Shown one piece after another: positions 53,350-64,000 of a stretch of DNA of 64,000 nucleotides. Numbering within the stretch: the first letter of the stretch is position 1; each line of letters starts with the position of its first letter. The stretch comes from Baylisascaris procyonis (lineage: Eukaryota > Nematoda > Chromadorea > Rhabditida > Ascarididae), in contig JAZARR010000123.1 in assembly GCA_037389465.1 (NCBI GenBank), positions 1,372,501 to 1,436,500 of the forward strand, written 5' to 3'. A model generated the notes under the pieces. It saw nothing but the letters and a program-made list of their open reading frames with translations. It was not told where the DNA came from and searched no databases. Made by a program: the position numbers and the translations under genes.

Positions 53350-56300
53350 TGTTTCTAAATGTTAATGATATCAAGTGCAATATATTATCCCATTCATTTC
53401 TGTATTATTTGTGTATCATATTTCATGGCGTAATTTTATTAATCATGTCATACGATCGTTATACGATCTTATAGCATGACAGAAATACTACTTTATTCAA
53501 GTAACTGCTTGAAACAAGTAAAACTGATAATCTAAAGGTCCAATCTATTTATCGTATAAAAAATGAAGTTACCAAATAAAAAATACTTGCCGTATTGAAT
53601 CGCAACAAGTTCTCATTAATTCGCATAGGTTGGTTTGGACGAAGATTTGTCGTAGATCTTTTATCTTTGTCTCTAACTTGTGAATTTTGTGATTTTTTTT
53701 CTTTAATTCTTGAAAATAATTTCATCGAAGTGCATCACAATTAATTTGTCGTAATGAAAATATCAGAGGTTGCAATTTAAAAAAAAAAAAGTGGAAATCG
53801 CCAACACATTACAAAGATAAAAATTCATAATTCAGTCAAATATAAACCATATTTTTAAAAAAATTGCAATTTAAAGCAACATTTAATCAACGTACAAGCT
53901 ATCTTTTCTTGTAGTTGTCACAAATAAGAATGGACGAAAGTTGCGCAGGTAATCAGGCGGCGTGCGCTTTTATAGTTAGTTGATTCACTTAACCAATGGT
54001 GCGTGAAAGGTCTAAGAGGTTTTGCAGCATAAGCAATGATGCAGTTTTCTGTTCTTAGTGTTTGGAAACCGTTCCCTGCCGATATCGTTAATGCACCTTT
54101 TTCCCAATCTTTCAAGAAGCGGCTGCCTTGTTTTAATATTCATACTGTTTCTGCCATTGGTTATTGAACCGCAAGGTCTTTATTATGTGCTTAGCTTTTG
54201 TTGCTGTTTTGCTATTTTTTTTTTCTTATTTTTATTGTTGTTTTCATTGTTTGTTCTATTATGTTTCTTCATTTTCATATTCATATATCTTTGGTAGATT
54301 TTACCTCTTTTCTAATGAAAAACGAAATAAAGAGTCTCATATTGAAGTAAAAGCATGCAACAACACTCTATTCTTAGAAGATTTTCTTCATAAATACCAC
54401 ACTATCGAAATGCCTTATTAAACTGATTGAACTGATGGGTAATATGAACTTTTTTTTTCTGTGAAATAAAATTAAAGAGTATCTTATTTTTGTTTTCCTT
54501 ATATATTTACAATGATAAAACATATATTTTGTAATTAAATTGCTGATTTACAAAAATTCGTTTTATAGTTTTATTTAAAACAAAAAAAAAAACAGTTTTA
54601 TTTTGTCGTTGCGAAATTTTTATACATTTCAACAATGAATATCTACCTCATTTCGCATATGATTTTATTTCTCTCATATAAAATTATGTAAATATTGAAT
54701 TCTTACTCAAATACAGTCAAATATTTGCTAAAGTAATTTGCTTTAATATTCATCAACATATTTTTTTTGTATCAGCTCTTCATTTAATGTTTGCTTGAAA
54801 TGAATCAGAAAGTTAATTTAGTGAACTTTTTTTATTTTACTGCATTCATTCGTATTTGAACACGTTGAATTGAGTGCATATATAAAAAATCACATGTAAG
54901 AAAGATAAAGAGTAAATCAATTTTACAACATTGAAGTGGAAATACAAGTGAACAATGAAGGAGACATAATAAGTTCGCACTCTTCAAATATACTAGTTCT
55001 CTTTGTTGAATTTTTTTTAGAAATATTTTTTACTCGCCATTTCCTTTTCATTTCTTCATAATTTGCAATAGATGAACTGTATTTACTATTCGTTTCGTTG
55101 CTTGCTTGCATTATTTTATATATTTGAGTTAACAAGCGCGGGATACGGCTATGAAAGCGCTGAATTGATATCTCGATGCTAGCATCCACTATAATATTAG
55201 CTTTTATCTTTGCAAGTTCCACTCATTTCCATAGCTTGGAAAGCATATTATACCAATGCCCCATATCTGCTTCAATATCGTCGAAATTCGTCGTTTTTTT
55301 TTTCTGTTATTTTATGCGTGACGTAAATTTTATTTAGTCAAGTACTCTTTAATCCAGGCATGACGTTGGGCCATCTACGGAGGTGGAGTTGAATATTAAA
55401 GTGGTTAATTCTAGGTTATATCATTTATGGGCTCTTCCCTTCTCATCTCTTTGCGGAAAATTTTTGCTGCTCACCATTTTATCGAAAATTTATGGCTCAC
55501 TATCCTTTAATTTATGTCTCACTAATTTTTGCCGCAATAAGAGGCCGAGCTGTAAAAGGTCCATTTTGCTTAGCAGCAGTTATTTAGATTTCATCGGGCA
55601 ACTTGCTCGAGATGGTCTCGTATCAATGCCTGTAAATGATTGGCTTTCATGATCTCGCAATTTGACTGAAAACGATGCTGAAGTTTAACTTTTTCATGAT
55701 TTTTATCGAGAATTTCCGGAATATTTAGACTTTCCCGGTATATGCTTGCCGTCCGATTTTAAATTAGTTTCTGAAATTCGTTACCGCTGTTTGCAGTGTA
55801 ATTAGATAATCAAGAACACGTAATTAAAGGGAAGTCTAGTTGAGACTGTTGTTGAAATATCATTTCAACATAAATGATTGCTACCATTCAGAGTATTTTT
55901 CGAAGGCGATCATTAATGGATTATTCATCGCTTTTGATTTTTTCGCCAGAGCAGTTATAATTGCTTCCTTTTTCATATCCTTCATCCTTCTCCACGTCTT
56001 TCTTTCTTCTTCATATCCTTTATGTCCTTTGCCCTTTCTCTGAAAACAGGTGGCGATGGATCTTATGAATCACATTTATCGATGCAGATAATAAATTGCT
56101 ATTACTTTCCGTATGACTGAGTTAGCATGTCTCTTCTCAGATTCGTTCTTCGTAGACTCTGGCACCTCCTTTTTCACATCCTTTCTTTTGCATTCCACTT
56201 CCTACATCTAAAGTAAGATGTTGCTGGTGAAGACTCTACTTGATGTGCGTCACATCTGTCTTCTATTGTTTATGAGATAATAGAGGATTTGAAAGTTTTT

Positions 56301-59300
56301 TTCTAGGTGTTGTGGCTCCCATTCAAATTCCATTCCATTATCGCATTTCGATTGCTATAGCAGACTCAATCTCATTAGCAGGTTTATCTCAAACTTTGTG
56401 ATTTACAACTTCAAATCTAAACTGATGTGGAGAAGAGATGGTATTCATTTGAGAGTCGGTGAAGGTCAAGCAGCCTCACAGACGGAAATAATATTCTGTT
56501 CGTGAGAAACAAAATAGCCACATATGCAAATCGTCCTCTGTACTCAGTGATTTGAGCCATAATCAGTGTTCTACAAAATTTCGAGGATTTCATAACTTGC
56601 AACATAGGTGATGATTTTCACTGCGTTGATACTAAAAGATTAGAATTTTGCAAAAAATCCTTAGCACGGTTGATGGCACATAAATTTAGTTATATCTCTA
56701 TATGAAGTGTTTTGCCACTAGGATTCATTAGTGTTCATAAAGGTGGAGTTCATTTCGTAAAGATAATCACATCCGCGTCTTCTCTCTCAATTTCAGCTTT
56801 TTTCAATGTATTCGGCATCGCTATGACGTCATCGTACAACATGTTCATCTCTATTTTTAACATCTGTGCATATAGTAGAAGCAGTTTATCAACAGATGGC
56901 CGAAATCTTGCTGCTGTCGAAAACAATAACAATCCGAGATTGGGCTATGAAACGATAGTTTTAATGCGATGACGCTTTGTAAATATTAGCTGCCCTAATT
57001 GATGAATGAGCCTATTTAACTCACTAACAATCTACTATCGACTGAGCGTTCATATAAGCCGTGTAATTAACTAATATGGAAGAAATCATGGATCAATTAT
57101 GAAGCAGTCATCAATGAACTGCACTCATGGGTCAACAACTTTTATCTATGGATCGATAGCGCGAATGAATTTAGTTACTTCTACTTCATCGTAAGACGAC
57201 GGGCGCTTTCCGTTTCCTGACAGGGTAGCAGTTTATCCGAGTTACAATATTCCATTATTGAACGAGACATTCTCGATAAGATATCATAGGAATTTAAAAA
57301 ACCTTTCAAGGTGTATATGAAGGTGGCTGATTTTATCAAAATTGAGATATCGAAAACTGCTACACGTTTGTGCTATTTCATCTCCGAAATAAATTCCCTT
57401 ATTTTCCTTGATACGGCTATCATTTTTATCATTTTTATTGAAGCTTCATGATATTAGAGAGAATTTTCTCGAAAATCTAATGATTAAACAATATTTTATG
57501 ATTCTTAAAAAATTTCAAACCACAATAATTTTTAGATGAAATGAAAGAAAAGAAGAAATAGTTGAAAAGAACTTTTGTATGGCAGCATTTCATAAAAAGA
57601 AAAAAAAACTTATCGCAGTATTGTGATGTCGTTAGTAAATGTATCTGCTATTGTTGGTACTAGGCAGAGATTATTCGGAAGTCAATAGAAAATTTGTTGA
57701 CGTTTGACTTCGATGGGTTCGATGCTAATTGAAAGCGGATCTCGGCTGAAAATGTACCTAATGAAATTGGCGTAATTGTTCTCACCATTGATGGCACTTC
57801 ACAAATACTAGACGTACGTGAATTCACATTAGATGACTTATTGAACAGCATGATGAGTAACCCAAACTTGCAGCATTTATTTTTGAAATATACTTTTCCG
57901 TCTCCTAATTCCTTCTAATTAAAGAATTATTTTATGAGATGGAGTGAAGTTTGTGATCAGGTCTTCCGTTTGTAGCTACCTATATAATAAGCGGTGTTAT
58001 TTTCCCTCATAAAATGGCAGAGATGTTTGTAACTCTAATTACTTGATAATTGATTTTGCATTTTAGAATCGGAAATACAACAACACGGAAATTGCTTAAT
58101 GAAAATTCATGTTGGCACTACTATGTGGCGCTTTAAAACTAGATAAAGATTAGTGTACTATGCAAATGGATAGAAATTTTCAACTCACTTTCAGCATTGT
58201 GGTGAATATATCCATCAAACATTTGATCAGTGAGAGCGAAATGTAATTGTAAGCAGTGAATGTATCTTAATTCACAGATGTTTAATTTTTTGCATATTGA
58301 CAGCTGAGTGTACGATTATTTAGAAGGTTGTCTTGTTATATCGGAGCGAATAGTTCTTTTTATTTATTCAGTTTTGCTTTAACGTCCTGAAGTGGGCAAA
58401 AATAAAAAGCATGCGAGCAATAATAGTAGTTAGGGACATAGCAACGTTCACATTGTTATGAATATTATGGAGTAACGCATAAATACTTTGGATGTTACTA
58501 TAAGTATAAACGATGAATAATTCTGTTGATGTTGAATATTTTATTTGTTTCAAAAAACTAAAAAATAGCAGAGTATGATTTAGTCATGGACTAAAAAGCT
58601 TGCCTATAGATGAAGTTGTTCAGTTGGTCACTGGTCATTTCAACGGAAAATTTAAGCGCTCGTTATTTCTGAATAAGCCAACCGAGATCTACAGAAAAGA
58701 TGCTAGAGTATACATTGGCGAATGGGCAGCCATTGAATAATAGCAACGCTTTGGATTAGCTGTCTGTCGACTGCACGAGGCAGTCGGCAAACAGCGGCGG
58801 CATGTGTCAAAAGTTGTCAGTGCAAGCTGAGTTGTGCCGGCCGGCAGTCTTTTCCGTTATACCCTAGCAGCACGTCGCGTGTTACTGTTGCACTTCCATC
58901 TCTCACGAACTTGCCGGTCTTTCAGTGCTATCGCCGATTCCCTCAGCTGTATCTGAATAAGCGCTTAATAGCCCTCTAAGTAGAACCAGCTTTTGCAGTA
59001 CTTCCGGTCATTTTTTGGAGAATTTGTAAATGCTGCGTTATTTCAGACATCATCTATTTGCTTTCCTTCCACTGTCCTACTTGAATACAACACTCTTAGA
59101 ATTCTTTGCTTTGTTGCGCGCTTTTATGCTTATATCAAGGTTAACGACCAGGTGCGCGTCGTTATCTACCTTCTTGCTTCAACCCTAGCGCCATTGAAGC
59201 CAGAATTACGAATTTTTGTGAGCGCAGTGCGCGTCGTACGATGATTTTTATGTCATCGTTCAAAAGCTCAACAAGAACTACTTATTCATCACTACGAGGT

Positions 59301-60535
59301 GAAGTCTGCAGACTTTTTGCATCTATCGAAAGGTAGCAGAAAGCTTGCACAAGCAAATGGATTGCTCTTATGTGATATATAGTCTTTCAGTATTTTTAGC
59401 TGTGAGTGAAGCGGAAAAATCAGAAAAAATGATATTGAAGTGATCAGTATCTAAGTGAAAAACTTCAGTATTGCTCTAAAAAACTAGTTCTTCACTTACA
59501 TACGGCCATATAAGCTTCCAGCTATTTCTGCTCTTTGATCTTCAACGGATATATATTACTCTTTGCCGATTCTCGTAGTTGTTTGCTTTTTTCCACGAGG
59601 ATTACATGAGAGATATACATATGTCATCGTTTTTTTACGTAATTTGAGGAGCATTTCGAATGCCCTAGGGCATTATTTAGATGTAATGAAGAAAGCAATA
59701 TATTCTAAAAAGTTGTCCTGTGTAGTAATTGCTTAGCGCACAATTTGCTAGTCTTATAGAAGAATAAATCTTATGGGAGATGCTCAAAGAATTTGAACTC
59801 TAAAATTATCGACTTATATTTCTGCAACCAAAAAGCGTTCGTTCTATGATCGCTTATAACTGAAGAGATATTTCATCTGGAAGATGGATACATAATAGTG
59901 GATGAAACGCCACAAAGATCAAAGTAATTGTCGATTGTTGTTCTGCTTGCTTCATTTGAATGTTTTCTTTCAATATAGCTAAACGTATGATATTAAATTA
60001 TAATTACATCTCTCGCGTAATTTTCACTTAGCAAATCTTCAGCATTTATAAAAAGATTTGTAGTTAAATAATTGTTGCATTCTTTCTTTTTGCTTTCCTT
60101 TTAAAGTATTTGTTCAATAGATTCTATATAAATAGTATAGAATTATCTTCGTGCTATGTTTTAATCGGAAATAAACAATCGGAAATACAACTTCAAAATA
60201 TAATTCAATGTGAGTTGTTGCTTCAATTTGAAATTTTTTGATAGAATATCGTCTACTTATTTATTTACGTTCGCATTTATCACTTTATTCTTTAATAATA
60301 AAAGTGCTACCACTTCAGATGGTCCTAATTTTTCAGCTCATCAAAGATCGACGAATGAATGTCAATGCAGCCATATAAATCTACAAGTGTACGTTTTTTC
60401 AATTTGTCCAATTTGTCCACATTTCTCCAACAGTTTCTTTGTCTACGCTTCTATCCGTTATATCACTGGAGGGGCTCCATCGTCTTAGTTCCTTCCACCA
60501 CTCTCATTTGGGTGCTCATTCTTCCGTCAAGGAGC
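53350..60535. other. Long stretch without an assignable gene
   Basis: AT-rich with short open frames. Notable spots are overlapping opposite-strand open frames at 56.7-57.0 kb, a plus-strand frame at 57,664-57,918 broken by one TGA, a GC-rich patch at 58.74-58.93 kb without open frames of note, and a 16-bp palindrome at 59,659-59,674. Confidence 0.4.
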
Positions 60536-60549
60536 GGGGGGGGGGGGGG
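60536..60549. repeat. G14 homopolymer
   Basis: A run of 14 G. Length may be uncertain because homopolymers are prone to assembly error. Confidence 0.9.
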
Positions 60550-63500
60550 TGGGTCCTGAAATTTTTTTTATGGGAAGATAAGCATTCACTAGATGAATAA
60601 GTCGTTTGAAACGGGTTCCAATAGACGTAAGGATGTAGCCCGCGCCTTCCATTTCACTCACTTATCATGCGCACATATCTTCATGATGGCATTTAAAAGC
60701 CAGCTTATGGCCTTTAGTGCATCAGTGTTCTCTAATACTCTTTTTGGTTATCCATTCATATTGACTGGCGGGTGATATCTATGCATACAAATTATCTGCA
60801 CTGTCGTAGGTGGTAATTATTGAAGAATTTTTGTCTAATTGTCATCAACATCCGATTTCAGCTGAATAAAAAGTCCACTTTCCATGTAGTCATAAGCACC
60901 CATCTCGAAAAACCGAAAAAAGGAAAGTCCAGTTTCCCAAGGCTTTCCCATCTAGTTTCCCCAGGCTTTCCCGTCCAGTTTTCCAAGGCTTTCCTAAATT
61001 TCGAGGTCTTTTGTCCTTGGATCACTTGTAGTTGCAATGCTCTTTTGCAAATTTCTAGTTACGAATGACGCGTGCATTCGCTTTTGTATGCGCGGGTGAC
61101 TACTCTGGATTTTTTCCTGAAGCCAGAGATGGCATGTTGGATTTTGTGGGGACCCATGAAATGCCTTTCTAACTCGAATTTTCTAAACTCAACAACTCGA
61201 AATTTCTTGGAACAACCCTTAGAAAGTCCGGGCAATCCAAAAACTTTATCCACCTCTCAGCGTTAAGAGAGCAGCTCCCAAACGCGCGAAACGTTAAAAA
61301 CTTTTGAACTGTTGAACATAACAATTTCGTTCTTGCATTTCATTTAACGATTCAAATTGTTTTGATCTGTGTAAGTGTCCTTATATTCTTATATGCTTTC
61401 CCAGGTTTTCTGTCTTAGTGTTTGCTATGCATTCACTGCGATTGAAAAATATTGTTTATCCCGTTATTCTTTATGGATTCATTTGTTTTATGCACGAAAG
61501 CAGTGGCACATAATAAAATTGACGTTTTGGAGCTTTAAAATCGCTTGCGAATGTATTCATTTGCGGTCGCTGAAAAGAGAATGATCTAATGTTAAATCGA
61601 GATCCAATAATAATTTATTGCAGAAGATGCATGGTTACAAAATGAAGGTGCTACGTGGTTGGAAGAAAACGAAATCGGATCTCTTCGGTATTATTTTCAC
61701 TAAATACCAGGTAAGCCAATTCCTCGATTTTAATTATCGGCCTGCATCACGCTATGTAAGAAGTTATCATGTTTTATTGGTGGGTGCTAAATGTTATTCC
61801 CTAACTGATATGTCATAGAGGGCAACCGAAACAGTTATTTTCCCATTAAAATCATTGCATTCTTGACCAGGACTGACATTTCGATATTTGCCTGCTTGTC
61901 ATAACATTGCGCATAGATTCTACCTAAGTGGCTGAAATCAAGAAGACGGAGAGATCTAATAAATGCGTTTTACCACATCCTTGGTAATTTATGAAGTTAA
62001 TAGCGAGAAAGCATTTCTTGAAATCGTATGCTCTAGAAAATGTGAAATAAGTGACTATCCTTGTCGAGAGTCGCTCAAAGTTTTCAACGTTGTTGCGCTC
62101 TTAGAATCTCCTTCCATTCCTTCCTTTGAGTTTCTCCTCGCCAATCTCTTTTTCCTTTCATCCCTTCTCAAAGCCTCTTTACAGCACTTCTGAAAGGCGC
62201 CACTGAAATTCTCTATCAGCAAATACTAAGTTTTACAAAAAAGATCAAAATATGCCTTTACAAAGTTGAGAGAGCAGACGATACTTTAGAGATTCATGCA
62301 AGATCAATTCTAGCCTTCAACATCCTCTTGCAGCCGATATCATTACTGGAACGCTGGAACGTCCCACTTCCACTCCTCTGTTTTCCCCATTTCAGTCCTC
62401 CGAACTCATGCCTCTCCCATGGTATGACTCCCTCATTTCAGTAGCAGGAATTATATCGCAGCTCCTAGTATTTTCCATTAGCTAATGAATAGTCTAACCA
62501 CAGATGCTAATATCTTTTTTTCACTCAATTTCCATAAAATTTTTCGATTTGAGAAAGGATAAAATATCTAAAGAGTGTTAGAAATGACTGAATATGATTG
62601 CAACGGCAATTTTTTTCTACGTGGAGCATATGATGCTGTTCTTTTTTTTACAAATTTTAAGACGAATACGAATATGGATGATATTTAAATTATAGTTTGG
62701 TCAATAACCGCTGGCAATGAGTTGATGAAATAACTTCGCCATGAAAGTGTTATACTTGCAGAGATGTGTGATAAACTTGAAACGATGCGTACTACCTACG
62801 CCGAGAGCAAATAACGCAAAACGACTCAGTCGAACAAAATTGCATCCTCTTCCTGGTAGGAAATTAAATTTTTAAGTTTTTCAATGAGGCTGTTTTTAGT
62901 TGAAAAAAAAGTGCATGCAATACAAAATATGAACAATTCTTGCATTTTATATTTACTAAAGGTGTGTTTACTACATTTACTCACTCGAATTTTGTAGTGC
63001 CTTTTTCACAATTTTTTGCTTTTTTCAGTAACAATTGTTTTGCTCGATTTTTTGTTACATGATCGATGTGCGACGAAAATATAGCAAGCCATAAGAATAA
63101 CGAAATCTTATAGCTTATCATAATCAATTTTTTAAAAGAATCCACTATCACTGTATCCTGCTAAATTAAAACCGTATGAAAATATATAAATCGAAGCTTT
63201 TATCTGCATTGCTTGATAGCACGATGTCGGTATAATCCAATGACTCAATTAATAGATGATTAGTGTATTCCACTACTGCAAGGTTACTCGCATCATTGAT
63301 GTTAATTTTTTAGTACTACACTGAAAGGAAAATATCGAATTTCATAAAAAATTGTGCATGTCTTTCGCTTTAATATCCATTAATTTGCACGATTTTTTTC
63401 TTTTCAAAAAAAAAAAAATCTCTTATTTGCATATTGGGAAAAAAGTGGGAAGCGGGGAAAGGAGAGAATAAATATTACCAATATTTTCCCACTATTCGCT

Positions 63501-64000
63501 TTCATTTGATGCAGTAGAAGCTGCACTCCAATTTGATGTATCTGGGGCGTCATTATATCTAAGAATTTAGTTGCACCTTCCCCACACCAGTGCTTGCATA
63601 TCATTTATCTCATGTGAAAGTATATTCTAATATTTCGCTAGTTGAAGAATTCAACCTCATTTTTTAATGACCTCTCTCGCATCATCCCTTTGTCTTCTTT
63701 TTTTTTTTAAATCTCGAAATGTAGAAATTTGAATGAATGAAAATGTTTGAATTAGGCTAATATCAATTATGACCATAATTTTAAGATCACAGTTCATTGA
63801 TGTTTATCACAATGAATAGCGCATCTCTTCGTAAGCCACCCACAGAAGCTTTCATAAGTAATCGAAAATGACGTCATAATATTTCGATGTTTGCGTAGGT
63901 GCTTAAAATCGAAATGTCGCAACATTACAAACGTAGATCAAAGTGCATGCAAATAAAACTACCTACTTACATCACAACAATTGAGAATGATTTATTTTGT
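60550..64000. other. Long stretch without an assignable gene
   Basis: Contains a three-copy 23-bp tandem repeat at 60,929-60,996 and one small segment with strong splice signals at 61,624-61,710. The remainder is AT-rich, with no gene that can be supported. Confidence 0.4.
60929..60996. repeat. Three-copy 23-bp tandem repeat
   Basis: Three imperfect copies of a 23-bp unit containing AGTTTCCC and AAGGCTTTCC or CAGGCTTTCC. Confidence 0.85.

Noticed and set aside
56712..56972. Overlapping opposite-strand open frames, one hydrophobic and one amphipathic
   Set aside because: Both have a possible acceptor and neither can be preferred. No family is recognisable.

Overview
The window is AT-rich eukaryotic DNA, and the organism is almost certainly a nematode. 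Two genes carry Major Sperm Protein (MSP) domains of the nematode type, introns end in TTTCAG, TTTAG or TCTAG, and three candidate spliced-leader acceptors lie just upstream of start codons. The genus cannot be told from the sequence alone. Gene density is very low: three genes can be modelled exon by exon, all on the minus strand in the first 18.3 kb, and most of the rest is intergenic or intronic DNA with simple repeats.

Layout. 1-3.1 kb: mostly non-coding, with a GC-rich patch of minus-strand open frames (952-1524) that may be exons of an unrecognised gene. 3.16-7.3 kb: a complete six-exon ARPC3 gene for the Arp2/3 complex 21-kDa subunit, 180 codons, with a first coding exon of only two codons. 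8.16-9.33 kb: a 22-copy, 53-bp minisatellite with a 317-bp higher-order unit. 11.05-13.66 kb and 15.95-18.24 kb: two tandem four-exon paralogues (297 and 304 residues). Each has a C-terminal MSP domain and a conserved basic N-terminal region that I do not recognise. Exon structure, intron phases and first-exon length (132 codons) match between them. 18.3-64 kb: no gene could be identified with confidence. It holds four long TA microsatellites, ATATC and TTTA arrays, hairpins, palindromes, a small dispersed repeat family and a few isolated open frames with plausible splice sites.

Functional reading. ARPC3 belongs to the actin-nucleating Arp2/3 complex. MSP-domain proteins build or regulate the actin-independent MSP cytoskeleton that drives nematode sperm crawling, so the two paralogues are probably germline or sperm factors, perhaps of the MSP fibre protein or sperm-specific small protein type. 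That role is inferred from the domain. By eye, the plus strand is A-rich left of about 27 kb, where all modelled genes run on the minus strand, and T-rich right of about 29 kb. This fits, without proving, a change in transcription direction and undetected plus-strand units on the right.

No wholly new system is demonstrated. The best lead is the MSP paralogue pair: its unrecognised N-terminal region (KYDLC, RSPGSKP and GRSPGA motifs) and a KVSF sequence at the exon-1 boundary that matches the protein phosphatase 1 docking consensus in both copies.
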